A DNA stretch of 64,000 nt, taken from positions 8,990,001 to 9,054,000 of the forward strand of contig CM055609.1 of assembly GCA_029379385.1 (NCBI GenBank). The letters run 5' to 3'. The position numbers and the translations under genes were made by a program. The notes beneath the pieces were generated by a model. It was not told the origin of the DNA, made no database searches, and saw only the letters and a list, made by a program, of their open reading frames with translations. Of this stretch, positions 46,545 to 57,655 are shown one piece after another (the first letter of the stretch is position 1; every line of letters begins with the position of its first letter). The DNA comes from Quillaja saponaria. Lineage: Eukaryota > Streptophyta > Magnoliopsida > Fabales > Quillajaceae.

Positions 46545-48214
46545 AAACCTTTATCTTTAAAAAAATAATGTATCATGTACCAAAGTCCTTTAAAGCTAAC
46601 CAACATTTTTCTTTTTATGGGATTAAAGCTTAATATCTTATTTGTTTCAAAGGGTTCATTTTTTCCTGAGAATGTTTAGTGTAAATCCATTTAGTTTATA
46701 TTTAATGGATGGATATTTTTCTTTCATTTTTAGAGAGTCCTTTTGTTAGAAATGTAATTTAAAAATCTAAAAATTAGATCAAGTAGTAGAAGACTCTAGA
46801 AAATTATGCGATGTTTAAGAGGCTTCAATAAATTAGATAAAGTGGTCAAAGTCTCTAGATAATTAGACCATCTTGAATAGGCTTTAAGGGTTACCCCTAT
46901 ATATTAAAACAAGACAGCGTGTTGCAGAATTTTCTTATATTACTATAATTCAAATTTAGATTTATCTTATAGTTGACATGGATTCGACAAAAAATTTACT
47001 TCTTTTGTAAGTGAGTAAACTTTTAAAATTATTATCGTACTTTATATTTTCAAACTCCCAATAAACTCAATAAGTGACATTTTAAATATATGGGACATAT
47101 ATATATATATAATTTAATTTTATTCCTGAACATTTAATTTTATGTCCAAAGTGTTAATCATAAAGCCATAAATCGATCTCAAACAAGAAGATTCTGAAGA
47201 ATTCTTTAGGACTAATCAAGTTCTTGTTGACTATCTATTGCAGCCACATTGATACAATACAATGTTGTTTTGATTTAATATGTTTAGAATAAATCTATAC
47301 AAGAATTGAATTGAATTGAGTTGATTTCAATTCAATTTAAATTATTTTTAAATGTTTGTAACAAATCAATACCTTTACAAAATCTCATTTAATTTAATAA
47401 AGTTATATTGTTTGGATTATAAATATAACTAAGATAATTCATTTTAATTTAATAATTTTACAAGATTACCATTACTTTTATTTTGTCAGTGTGTTGTATG
47501 AGGAGAAGAATAGCAGTAGGCATGAGTTTGTAAAAGTGAAACAAATATGAGGTATATTTGTCTAAAAGGTTTTTAATGATCAATTAAATTCTTTATAAAT
47601 CTCACCTATTTTGATAAGAATTCAAAATGACAAAGAGTCATACAATAAATTGAATTATCATGCACTAAACATTCCAAATATATAAGAATTTAACGGCAAT
47701 TCATTTAGAGATGAATTGAATTCTTCAAATATATTGATTCCGAATATACTTTAAATCTCTGTATATATCTTGTATACCCTTAAGAATCATAGTTTACAAG
47801 ATATCTATGTTCAGCCAGAAAATCCCTTCGACCCCTTCTATAGAGAATTATTCTTAAATCTCAATTCCAAAAGCCACATCAGCTTCTTTGTAGAAAATTT
47901 TAGTTTCTCTTGTTATACAGAAATTACTATGGAGAATTAAGAAAGGTGAGGGAATTTGGGGATGGTACCTAGGCTCAATTAAGCCATAAGTGGTGGTTTA
48001 TTACAAATGTATTCTCATTGTCTGAGATTTCAATGCACACAGAAAAGAGCAACAACTAGAGACATGAAAAAAATAGTACATTGACTTGGAATTGTAAAAG
48101 AGACAAGGTGGAAATTACAAAGCTAGCAAGATGTACTAAGAAATTTATTTAGCAATAAACAGTACTTAGTCACTCAGTACCTTTGTTAGATGTGTTTCCT
48201 ATCTACATATCTTT
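46545..48214. other. Spacer and promoter region of the intact lectin receptor kinase
   Basis: 46545-47080 is the 3' flank of copy C, matching that of copy A (41430-42000). 47100-47900 is AT-rich with a (TA)n tract near 47100. 47945-48120 is the 5' block conserved in all units (gatggtacctaggctc, caatgcacacagaaaagag), probably the promoter or 5' UTR. Confidence 0.65.
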
Positions 48215-50680
48215 ATGGCTTGTCCGAGGTTGCTGCTGTTAGCAACTATCTTTGGTTCTTATTATATCCAGAGTTCTGCAATCACTCCAAATTCCACCTT
48301 TCTTGTCTCAGATCACATTACAACTTGGATTAATAACCCCGAATCAGTCACACAGGAAACAAAATTCCGAGATGGCTCAATGGTACGTTTCATACTAGTG
48401 GCGAAGGAAATTGGCGTTCCTGGCTTTCCATTTGACTCTCACTTTGCATTTGGATTTGGCTTCTACTTCAATACGCCAAGTACTAATACATGCTACCTTT
48501 CTATTATTTATACTGCTATTTTCAATAGTGAAATTCAAGACAACCCACCCAAGGTAGTTTGGACAGCAAATCGGGATAATCCAGTTGGAGAAAATGCAAC
48601 TCTGAGTTTTACTCACAAAGGAAACTTAATTTTGAGCAACACAAATGGTATAACTGTTTGGTCCACCAATACATCAGACAAATATGTTGTGGGAATGAAC
48701 ATGACAAGCGAAGGGAACTTGGTGCTCTTTGATCAAACTTCTGGAACTGTTTGGCAGTCTTTTGAACATCCCACCGACACCATGGTACCAGGGCAGATAT
48801 TAAGAAGAGGGCAACGGCTCACTTCAAGTATCTCTCCTATGAACATGAGCCAAGGCTTGTTTTATATCTCTATAGAAGAAGGGTACCTATCTTCATATAT
48901 GAAAGGTGAAAAACCAACCCGATATTTAACCTCTAAGACTCGAGGTGTGGAACCATTATCAATGCGATTGATGTTCATAAAGTTTACAGAGTCATCTGTT
49001 AACTTCTACTACCTGAGTAAGGACAATGAAACTGTTATAAAGCCCTTTGGCATTCCTGATGCTTCAGCTGCTCAAATTTTAAAGTTTGATGCTGATGGGG
49101 GTCTCAAAGTTTTTAGTTGTTTGTCTGAAAATGGGTGGAGTGATATTTATGCATTTGTAGATGGATGGGATGAATGTCGGTTTCCACTTAAGTGTGGTAG
49201 ATATGGGCTCTGTCTAAACGGACAGTGCATGTGTCCTGTTGGAGCAGACGGAGTTGAATACTTTCAACAAATAAACAGCAATTCGCCTTATCTTGGGTGT
49301 ATGCCGGTTTCAACTTCTGCTTCCTCATGTTATCAAGAAGACCAACTCATAGATTTTGGACATCTTTCATACTTCAGTTACTTCAGCGATGATACGAACT
49401 CTAAAGTATTGGGAAATGAGGAGAGCTGCAAACAAACATGTACACAAAATGCATCTTGCAGAGCTGCCTTTTTCAAACAAGAAGATGGGGATTCAAAAGG
49501 ATACTGCTATCTGCCTTCTGATGTTCTCACAATAATGACAACACCAATGTCTAGTAACTACTACTCATCATCGTATATCAAAGTTTCAATTCCCTGTCAA
49601 AAAGTAGATACTCTATTTGGTTCAGTGCTTGTAAGATTGACTATTGTTGCAACTGTAGTAGCTGCCTTGATTCTTATAATTCTATGCAAGATAAAGAGAA
49701 GAGAATGGAAAAATCAGGAATGTCTTCAGCATGTTTCAGACATTACAATGACATTCTCCTACAGTGAGTTATGCACTGCAACAGCAAAGTTTTCAAGAAG
49801 GTTGGGAGAAGGGGGATTTGGGACAGTCTTTAAAGGGGAACTCAAGGATGAAACACTTGTTGCAGTTAAGCGGCTTGAGAACATCGGACAGGGAACAAAA
49901 GAGTTTATTGCAGAGATAGACACAATAGGCAACATACATCACATCAATTTGGTTAGACTAATTGGAGTTTGTGTAGAGAAACGGCACAGGCTGTTGGTTT
50001 ATGAATACATGAGTAATGGGTCCTTAGACAAATGGATATTTTCTGAAGACAATGACTCTTCTCTTGATTGGAGAACAAGGAAAAAGATAGTGAAGGATAT
50101 TGCTAAAGGCTTGGCATATCTTCATGAGGAATGCAGATACAAAATTGCTCATTTAGATGTTAAACCACATAACATTCTTCTCGATGAAAACTTCAATGCC
50201 AAACTCTCGGATTTTGGAATGTCAAAGTTAATTCGAAGAGAGAAGAGCCAAGTGACAACAGGAGTGAGAGGGACACTTGGTTACCTAGCACCAGAGTGGC
50301 TACACTCTAGAATTACTGTGAAAGCTGACATCTATAGTTTTGGCATTGTTTTGCTAGAACTTGTTAGTGGAAGGAAAATCTTGGACTACAATCAGCCTGA
50401 ATCAGAAGTTCATTTATTGTCTCTTCTGCAAAATAAATTCCTTGATCAGAACCAACTGATGGATATTGTAGACTCTCAATGTGAAGATATGTTGCAGCAC
50501 AAAGAGGAAGCAACTGATATGATAAGACTTGGAATCTGTTGCTTGAATTCTGATTACACAAAAAGACCACCCATGTCAATAGTGGTGAAGATCTTGGAGG
50601 GGGAGATGGTATTAGAACCCAAAAGCATTTACAATTTTCTATCTATTAGAGTTCCTGCTACCAGTTCAAGTTTTCCATAA
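48215..50680 (+). CDS. SD2-5-like: G-type lectin S-receptor-like Ser/Thr kinase, SD2-5-like (copy D, intact)
   Basis: Intronless frame of 821 aa, the normal length for SD2-type kinases. Order: signal peptide 1-~22; bulb-type lectin domain ~35-170 with VVWTANRDNPVGENATL and GTVWQSFEHPTDTM; S-locus/EGF-like region with CGRYGLCLNGQCMCP near 340; PAN-like Cys-rich module ~370-460 (EESCKQTCTQNASCRA); transmembrane segment ~469-491 followed by KIKRREWKN; kinase with GEGGFG (~530), VAVKRL, HLDVKPHN (~646), DFGMSKL and GYLAPEW. Leu replaces Arg before the catalytic Asp, so it is non-RD. The product should sit in the plasma membrane with the lectin outside. SD2-5 members are linked to stress and defence signalling; the ligand is unknown. 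Many N-glycosylation sequons are present. Three broken paralogues lie immediately upstream. Confidence 0.95.
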   Translation: MACPRLLLLATIFGSYYIQSSAITPNSTFLVSDHITTWINNPESVTQETKFRDGSMVRFILVAKEIGVPGFPFDSHFAFGFGFYFNTPSTNTCYLSIIYTAIFNSEIQDNPPKVVWTANRDNPVGENATLSFTHKGNLILSNTNGITVWSTNTSDKYVVGMNMTSEGNLVLFDQTSGTVWQSFEHPTDTMVPGQILRRGQRLTSSISPMNMSQGLFYISIEEGYLSSYMKGEKPTRYLTSKTRGVEPLSMRLMFIKFTESSVNFYYLSKDNETVIKPFGIPDASAAQILKFDADGGLKVFSCLSENGWSDIYAFVDGWDECRFPLKCGRYGLCLNGQCMCPVGADGVEYFQQINSNSPYLGCMPVSTSASSCYQEDQLIDFGHLSYFSYFSDDTNSKVLGNEESCKQTCTQNASCRAAFFKQEDGDSKGYCYLPSDVLTIMTTPMSSNYYSSSYIKVSIPCQKVDTLFGSVLVRLTIVATVVAALILIILCKIKRREWKNQECLQHVSDITMTFSYSELCTATAKFSRRLGEGGFGTVFKGELKDETLVAVKRLENIGQGTKEFIAEIDTIGNIHHINLVRLIGVCVEKRHRLLVYEYMSNGSLDKWIFSEDNDSSLDWRTRKKIVKDIAKGLAYLHEECRYKIAHLDVKPHNILLDENFNAKLSDFGMSKLIRREKSQVTTGVRGTLGYLAPEWLHSRITVKADIYSFGIVLLELVSGRKILDYNQPESEVHLLSLLQNKFLDQNQLMDIVDSQCEDMLQHKEEATDMIRLGICCLNSDYTKRPPMSIVVKILEGEMVLEPKSIYNFLSIRVPATSSSFP

Positions 50681-50836
50681 AAGCACTTTACTTGGAAAAT
50701 AGAAAATATCCAGTGTACCAGTTTTTCTCATGCATTTGGTTTATAAAATAAAAGGTTACATGAAAGTTTAGATAATTTTTCTTTCATTTTAAGCGAGCTA
50801 TATGTTGAAATTTGAAAATTAGAATATATAATTTAT

Positions 50837-50908
50837 TGCGTTTGCCGGGTGTCGAACCGGGGTGAATCGCTTGGAAGGCAATTATCTTAACCGTTGGACT
50901 ACAAACGC
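50837..50908 (-). tRNA. tRNA-Gly (TCC), divergent
   Basis: Read 50908 to 50837 on the minus strand, it folds as a 72-nt cloverleaf: acceptor GCGTTTG/CAAACGC fully paired, D arm GTCC...AGAT, anticodon arm ATTGC-CTTCCAA-GCGAT with anticodon TCC, and T loop TTCGACA. It lacks an intron. Compared with the standard plant tRNA-Gly(TCC), there is a C-A mismatch in the D stem and a C-C mismatch in the middle of the T stem, so it may be a weak or pseudo-tRNA gene. A TTTT terminator follows at 50818-50815. Confidence 0.8.
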
Positions 50909-53148
50909 ATGTTTCAAACTTCTTGCAAATTTTCATACTTATAATTATACAAAGGAAAGATCTATCATTCTCTTCCCCTTCCAACATTGCACACAATCCT
51001 CGTCTAGTTCTTGCTGTTCGGATTATTGGATTATTATAGAAGGAAAAAAAATTGTTTTGGGCTTCTTTAGAAGTCAATAAGATAATTATATTTAACATAT
51101 TCTTCAATCATATTGAATTTAGATTAATAATGTATTAGGATGGATTTGAATCACATTAGGTGTGGCTGAAATCATACAAATTATATCCGGACATAATTTG
51201 AACTTCAAATTAATAAAATCATTTATCAAAATTTGAATAATTTTGAATCGGGTTAATTACAAATCGAGTCTAATATTGGTTACTCGATTCAGTCCATTGT
51301 TATGTCTGAAGATGTACAACACATTCCAAAAATGAACTGCTTTTGGCTTTCATTGAGATCAGGCCACAATCAAGGCATCATAGGATAAAACCTGTCGTAA
51401 GGCAAACAACCGACTTGTTGACAATATGGTTGAATACCAATTCATGGCCTTTTTTGTAGACATTCTTTCCCAGCAATTTCTTCATTCTTTAACATTTTCT
51501 TCTTCCGACACAGTGTGAGCCAATTCAAAAACATCACACATTGTGATGTTTGTTGCCCTTTGTACATTTTTGTTTTGACATAAACCAATATAAGTCAACA
51601 ATGTCCAATTTAATATCCTTTTCATTTTCTTAAAACACATTAAACTCGTTGTAAAATATTCTCTGTATGCATCAATTGAAATAACTAATAATTTTTTAAA
51701 ATTTTAATACAAAAATTTTTTAACCCAAAATTAAAACAATGAAAATAAATATAAAGATGGATAGTGAGTTTGATATAATATATTTCATGCATATCTTATT
51801 ATAATTAATAGATTGGTGTCAGAGGAGTAACTATCATCCTATAGGTAGCATGTGCAAGATGTTTATTATCCTATTGTATGTCAATGTAATTAAATGTGAT
51901 AGGATATGGTTCAAAAATTTGAGGCACTTGGTCATGTCTTTTTAATTTTAAAACGTTTTTTTGGTAGAACTTGTTGATCATGAATAGAAGGGAAAAGGTC
52001 TTAACTACACAATATTGTACATGTACACAACAGTAAAATATAGATAGTCATTAATTAATAAATTTGTTTGTCAATATTTGTGTAGACAAGTGTAAATATT
52101 ATAATGATGGTTGTTGCTTTAGGTCTCGGTCTCACTTTGAGGTTTGTTACTGACTTTCTTCACATAAAACAAGTCTTAGTTTCAAACCCAAATAATTAAA
52201 AAAATTAAGCCAATTGTTGTCAATCAATGGTCATTTACGCAAATTGGGGGGAATAAGAATGAATTTTTTAAGTTGTAGAGTATTTATTAAAGTAAAATAT
52301 TTTACTACCAAAAAAAGTAAATATTTAAGAAGTTTATAAGCTAAACAGTGTTGAGTATATCATAATTTCAGTGAATTCAATAAATAAAATGTTATTTAAT
52401 TATAGTATTATTGATATTTAATGTATAAATTATTATTTTAAAATTTAAATTTTTACAAATTATATTCATACACATGTGCACTTAGTACCGGCACTCGTTA
52501 AATAATACATATATCACCAAATTGATGATATTAATTGTCAGGGACTAATTAGAGTGTCTTTATAAATTGTATAACATAGTTAAGATGGTAATACAGTTGA
52601 TTAAGAAAATGATTTATTTGTATTATTTCACACAAAGTCAACTCACTAATCTAATGCATTATGCATGCATGGTTCTCTTTAATTAATTAATTAGTCCGAG
52701 GAATAGTAGATATAGATCATTGAATACTTTAATTATTGGTAATGACGTACGCTTTCATTGTTAATGTTTGGTTTAAATGTCAACTTCTTTTTTCTGCCTC
52801 ATTAATTCATTGACCTCAGTAACCTTGCTTTCCTATTCAAACATTAATTATGATTTTATTAGAGAAATACTTTATTTTCACTTGACCTGTTATTCATCTT
52901 TTTATTTTTTGATTTAGTGATCATGTATACGTCTAAATCAATTTATACATATATTGATTAACTCACATTAAAACTAGAGATTTTATAGGAACTTGAACCC
53001 ATAAAGTCACTAAATAAAACATACATTCTTAATTATTTAATCAATTTCACTAAGAGGATCCATTCCTCTTTCCAATTTTTAAGTAGTTATTGACAAGTTC
53101 TCTGCAGGTTATAGTGGTATGTTGCCCTAGCTTGGTCTCCTACACATA

Positions 53149-53179
<31 letters not shown>

Positions 53180-55294
53180 ATCTTATTATTTTTTGTTATC
53201 CCACAGAAACCTAGCTACCTATATCCAAGCTATATATGTATATTTTGTACATTTTGGCCGGCTAAGAAAATATAATTCATATATTTATGAGTATTGACCT
53301 AATCAACTGTTGATTAGTTCATACAACGACTGTTGATGCATGATTCAATAGACATATAAAGATCAACTGCGTCATGCTAATATCATATTCATACAACTAA
53401 CATGGCTAGTACACTTCCTTGTCTCCCAAAAAAGCCCTATCTACATGAGTAATAATTATTGAACAGAAAAATAAAAAATATATATTTTGTTTCATTTTTT
53501 ATCTAAAAATATGACATCATGTGTTTTTAAACAAATAATAATTATTACATAGATTAAATTAATTAGTAGAGATGTCATGCGTATTTTGAATACTAATCTA
53601 TCTCTTTGACACAGTTAAAGGCATGCTCTCTATGCCTTTTATAATTGTAAAATATTTTGTTTTCGAACTAGAATGTTGTTTACAAGTTTCAGTTACGTTT
53701 GTTTATAATCTTTGGATTTTTCTTAAACGTACAAGTTTCATTACATTTATACTAAGTAATTATGACAACAGATTAAATAACCAATTAGAGGAACAAGACT
53801 GTTTTTTGAATTTTTTGCATGAGGACAGCAGCAAGTGGAGAAGGACACAAAAGTATGATCAAGTCCAAGCACACTCTTTTTCTTCGAGCTTACGTGTTTA
53901 TGTTTTTAGGAGATAAAGTTAAGCATATGAAACAAAATTTGAAGTTAAATTTGTATAGATGACTATTGAGACTGATAGGGCCAAAATGTCAATGCCAGTA
54001 ATGTGAAAATATCTTGATGAATTGGAAGACCTAAGAAGGAAAATCATGGACCATTTGAACATTATAAGGTTTTGATTTATCGAGTTTTGTTTAATTAACT
54101 TAATTATTGTTAGTATTATGTATTAACTGCCATGAACTCAATTTCATGTCACATAATTAATAATATTACTTGGATAACAAAAAAGAAAGTTTATTATCTT
54201 GTATTAAATATAATTATTAAAATGAATAATGATGAAAATAAATAGATAAAATATCGAGTTTCAACTGTTGATTAAGAAAAATAAAAATTTTATTGATTTT
54301 GCAGGAAAAAAAGTTCCTTCATTAGAAAGTAAGTTTCAACCAGCCAGCAGAGAGAAAGGGAGCAAAATTTTCATACCAAAACAGCAAATAACTTTGCTAT
54401 GTGATGGTGTGGGTTGTGAATGTACATTGTGAAGCCATTGAAAAGCTAGGTAACTTTCCTCTTTCCATTATTTTGAGTTATTAAAAGAAAATATAGAATG
54501 GAACATACAATGATATCCCAATAAATACTTTGTGATCCAATTTCGTTGAGCAATAAATTATCGATTTGATTTTATGAATTAATTTAACAATAATTGTTTG
54601 TTATTTTTCTTTTATTTGTATCAATATTTTTTGCCTAAATTGAAGTCATTTCACGTGTAAGACCTAATTATCTTCTACATTTTAGAAATATGGCCATGCA
54701 AGTGGGACTTGTGGGGTCTTAATTTTCATATTTCTTGGTTTGACTTTGTCATACATTAATTACTAAAGGCTCTGCAGATACAAGCTCATAAACATATAGC
54801 CCAGCTAACCAGCTTGGCACGCGTGGTAGAGAATGTTTGAAATTAGTAATGCATTTCAATCAACCCCAAAAATCAGATTTTAGACTTTTAGTGGGTCTTT
54901 AATTTCCATTCTTTCACGTTAATTTTTAAATTATAAATACAATTTTTATTAAAGTTGAGTGATGTATTTTGATTTATAATTAGAAATCACTTTAAAACGT
55001 CAAAATATGAATTACATAAATGCTTAATAGTATTGTTAGTCCTTATAATTAATTTAGAGTTAAATTTAGTACTTTGAATTTCAATTATTACAATTGGGAG
55101 TTTACATGATTAAATTTGATGCAATTAAATCTCGATTGTCAATTGTGATTTAAATTATCGTCAACTCATTTAACTCATTTAAAGTGAATAAACGATTTTT
55201 ATTGTGTCTAACAGAAAATGAGTTGGCTATATGTGATATATTTAGTCAATAATATGTAAATTTTTAATTCAAATTAAATTATTTTTTAAAAAGC
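50909..55294. other. Gene-poor AT-rich region
   Basis: No gene is supported over 4.4 kb. It has a (TA)n microsatellite at 53148-53179, many A/T homopolymers and a small perfect hairpin near 51531-51551 (aacatcaca-cat-tgtgatgtt). The frame at 53623-53916 is not recognisable. Confidence 0.6.
53148..53179. repeat. (TA)n microsatellite
   Basis: Alternating T/A over about 32 bp with one interruption. Similar tracts occur at 20905-20927 and 59462-59489. Confidence 0.9.
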
Positions 55295-55376
55295 AAAAAA
55301 ATCCATTCGATGCTTGAACAAACAAACTATCACTCCGATTATCAGGAATTACAAATCCAAATCCTTCATTGAAACC
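55295..55376 (-). pseudogene. Cold-shock-domain fragment (degenerate)
   Basis: One minus-strand frame gives GFNEGFGFVIPDN followed by a segment ending LFVQASNGF. This matches the RNP1-RNP2 region of plant cold-shock/glycine-rich proteins (GFGFI-PD ... LFVHQS). It is only ~27 codons long, without a start, and is preceded and followed by unrelated sequence. I read it as a captured or retrocopied remnant; chance similarity is possible. Confidence 0.4.
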
Positions 55377-55399
55377 ACACAGAGCAACTTTTTTAAAAT

Positions 55400-55990
55400 C
55401 ATTTTGAATCATCCATAGCTTAGACAGAATCTAATCCTCTGGAAGCTATGCAAAGGATCCTGCAATGATCCAGTGCCACGTAGACCTGTCTTAGCTCCTT
55501 TCGAGTGACTAAATGGACTATAGAAGGGATGAGAGACTTGTGCTTCCATTTTCTTAATAGTATGCGGCTAGAGTTGTAGGGAGTCGAGGAGCAAGGCAGT
55601 AGATCAGATAGAAAAAGGGACCATGCTCTCAGTGGAGCAGAGAGACAATTTTCAGTGAGGGCTTTCATCTTTTTTATCCTCGTTCCTATTTTGACAGGAT
55701 CTTCTTGGAGCGGACCCTTAGTTACTACTTAGGTATAAGATGTCCAACAGAACGGGCATCACGTCACCTTCTATTTGGACTTTCTTAAACATTGTTGTGC
55801 TGAAACATGTTCAGGGAGTTTGGGGGAGTTGGGGTTTTGGTTGTAGGGTGGGTCGTGAGGTTGAGGCTTCGATTGTTGGGATTGGGTGTGGATAAAAGGG
55901 ATTTGATTTGGAGCAATGGTGGTAGTGGTTATGGAGGAAATCCATTGGTGGTGAGAAAGAGGAAGAAGGGAAGGATTTTGTATTTTTACA
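55400..55990. other. GC-richer island of unknown origin
   Basis: About 600 bp are visibly richer in G+C than the flanks. The left part (to ~55790) contains ggatcctgcaatgatccagt and reads in no convincing frame; a fragment of organellar DNA is possible. The right part (55807-55960) is G-rich (gggggagttggggttttggt) with a short Gly-containing frame. It sits next to the cold-shock fragment, so a broken glycine-rich protein gene is another reading. Confidence 0.3.
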
Positions 55991-56479
55991 TTTTCTTTAA
56001 ATTTTATTTTTTCCTACAAAATTACTTTCAAAAAAAAAATTAATTTTACTATAAAATTTATATAAACCATGTGACTATTTATTGATTGTCAAATATGTAA
56101 TATGAATAGCCAACTCATTTTCTGTTAGTCACAGTAAAAATTATTTGTTTATATCAAATGATTTGATATTAATTTAAACAGTAATTAATAGAAAGGTTTT
56201 AATTACATCAAATTAAATCATGTAAGGACTTAATTGAAGCAATGAAACTCGGAGGACTAATCTAAACTAAGTTATAAGTAACAAAAATATAATTAAGCAT
56301 TACATGTTTAGAAATTACAAGGTACTTACACATTTTAATTTTACTATCAAATATATACTATTATTTTATTAAAAGTTAATGGGGTTAATACGTATTTTTT
56401 TTAAAATTTAGTGGGGTAATTTTTTTAATTTTTCCTTTAATCTTGCTAATTGCATGATAATATGCCATATAAAAAATAA

Positions 56480-56700
56480 AAATTATTTTCAAACTTTGAG
56501 GACCCCCACTAGAGCTTACATAGCTCCGGCTCTGGTCAAGAATAACTTAAATAATCATTTCACTGATGTAATTGTGGGCCATTTTTTCTCACCGGACGGG
56601 GAGAATTGTCTGCAGGCTGCATGTGAATCTGGTTGGGGCTTATGGGTTTTGTCCAACCACAGGTTGTTCTTTTACCCCATGTCTAATGCCTAATGAGTGA
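56480..56700. repeat. Possible SINE/MITE-like sequence
   Basis: The stretch from gaggacccccactagagctt to taccccatgtctaatgcc differs in composition from the AT-rich flanks and has phrases (accggacggggagaattgtc, gtgaatctggttggggctta) of the kind seen in dispersed plant short elements. No A/B box pair, terminal repeat or target duplication could be fixed. Confidence 0.3.
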
Positions 56701-57540
56701 ATGCAAGACCATGTCGAATTACCTATTGAATATTTAGGCATGACAGAGAGGTAGAGTTGCAAACCAAATTACAATCCCAATTAAGGTGGATTCTATTACA
56801 AGTAGGAAAGTATAATAATTAGAGTAGGATTCAAGCGAATGGAACCTAAACCTAGGTAACACTTGTAAATTCATAGGTCTATACGGTTCTGCACATTATT
56901 TGCTCAATCGACCATAACGCACAGTTAGATGCTATAGAAAGCTAAGAAAAATAAATGATTTCTAGAGGAGTAACTCGTTTTCTAACTTCTAATAATCAGA
57001 TGAGTTTTAATTTGATATTTAAAGTAAAATTATGAATATTTTTTTATTTTGTTTCGTATACAATCACTCACCAATAAAAAAATCTCAAGGGAGATTCACT
57101 TGTTTATTAGAAATAAATTATGCATGCAGCAAACTGAATACCTATATCACTCTGCTAATTGATTGTCACTTGTCAGCTTGTTTTTTAGCCGAGCATGAGC
57201 TAGCCAAGTTAAAGAGGGAATTTATTAGTGAGAGGGGATTTTTGACGGTGAGTGTGAGAAAAGTCACAATGAAATTTCCAAATTACCAAAAAGTAGCGGC
57301 CGGCGGCTTATCTCATACTCACCTAACTAAGCCTCCACGCGGCAATCCCTCACTCTTTTTAGTAACAAAAACAAAACTAAATACACCATATTTATAACTC
57401 TTTTGACTAATATGACTCCTGCCTCCTCTATATACCAACAACATCAATCCCATTCCCTCCTTTCAAACCTAATCTTCCTCTTGACCCAGCCAGCCACCCC
57501 AATAGAAAAAAATACCTTGATCCCCACACAAACACAAACA

Positions 57541-57558
57541 CTCTCTCTCTCTCTCTCT
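57541..57558. repeat. (CT)9 microsatellite in the peptide gene promoter
   Basis: Nine CT units end 10 bp upstream of the TATA box of the peptide gene. Pyrimidine patches of this kind are common near plant core promoters. Confidence 0.8.
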
Positions 57559-57567
57559 TACAACTAC

Positions 57568-57575
57568 TATATAAA
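57568..57575 (+). promoter_or_regulatory. TATA box of the peptide precursor gene
   Basis: TATATAAA lies 81 bp upstream of the ATG at 57656, directly after a CT microsatellite. It predicts a transcription start near 57600 and a leader of ~55 nt. Confidence 0.65.
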
Positions 57576-57655
57576 CAAGTCCAAGCATCATGCCCTTCAA
57601 TTAGACCAAACCCACTTCCAATATTTACTATCTTTTTCTCATTGCTGCAACTTCC

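Larger units (their letters stand above)
40640..50680 (+). repeat. Tandem array of G-type lectin receptor kinase units (four copies)
   Basis: Four units share both coding and flanking sequence in the same order. The 5' block (tacctaggctcaattaag, ggtggtttattcc, tcattgtctgag) recurs at about 41130, 42080, 43830 and 47965. The 3' block (gggattaaagct, cctgagaatgtttagtg) recurs at about 41500 and 46620. The phrase gagtaaactt followed by aaactcccaataaactcaat recurs at 41930 and 47010, with a diverged form at 40660, which implies that an earlier unit was lost to the left. Only the rightmost unit is intact. Confidence 0.85.

Noticed and set aside
51531..51551. Perfect 9-bp hairpin as a microRNA precursor or terminator
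   Set aside because: The stem is far too short for a plant microRNA and no neighbouring gene needs it.
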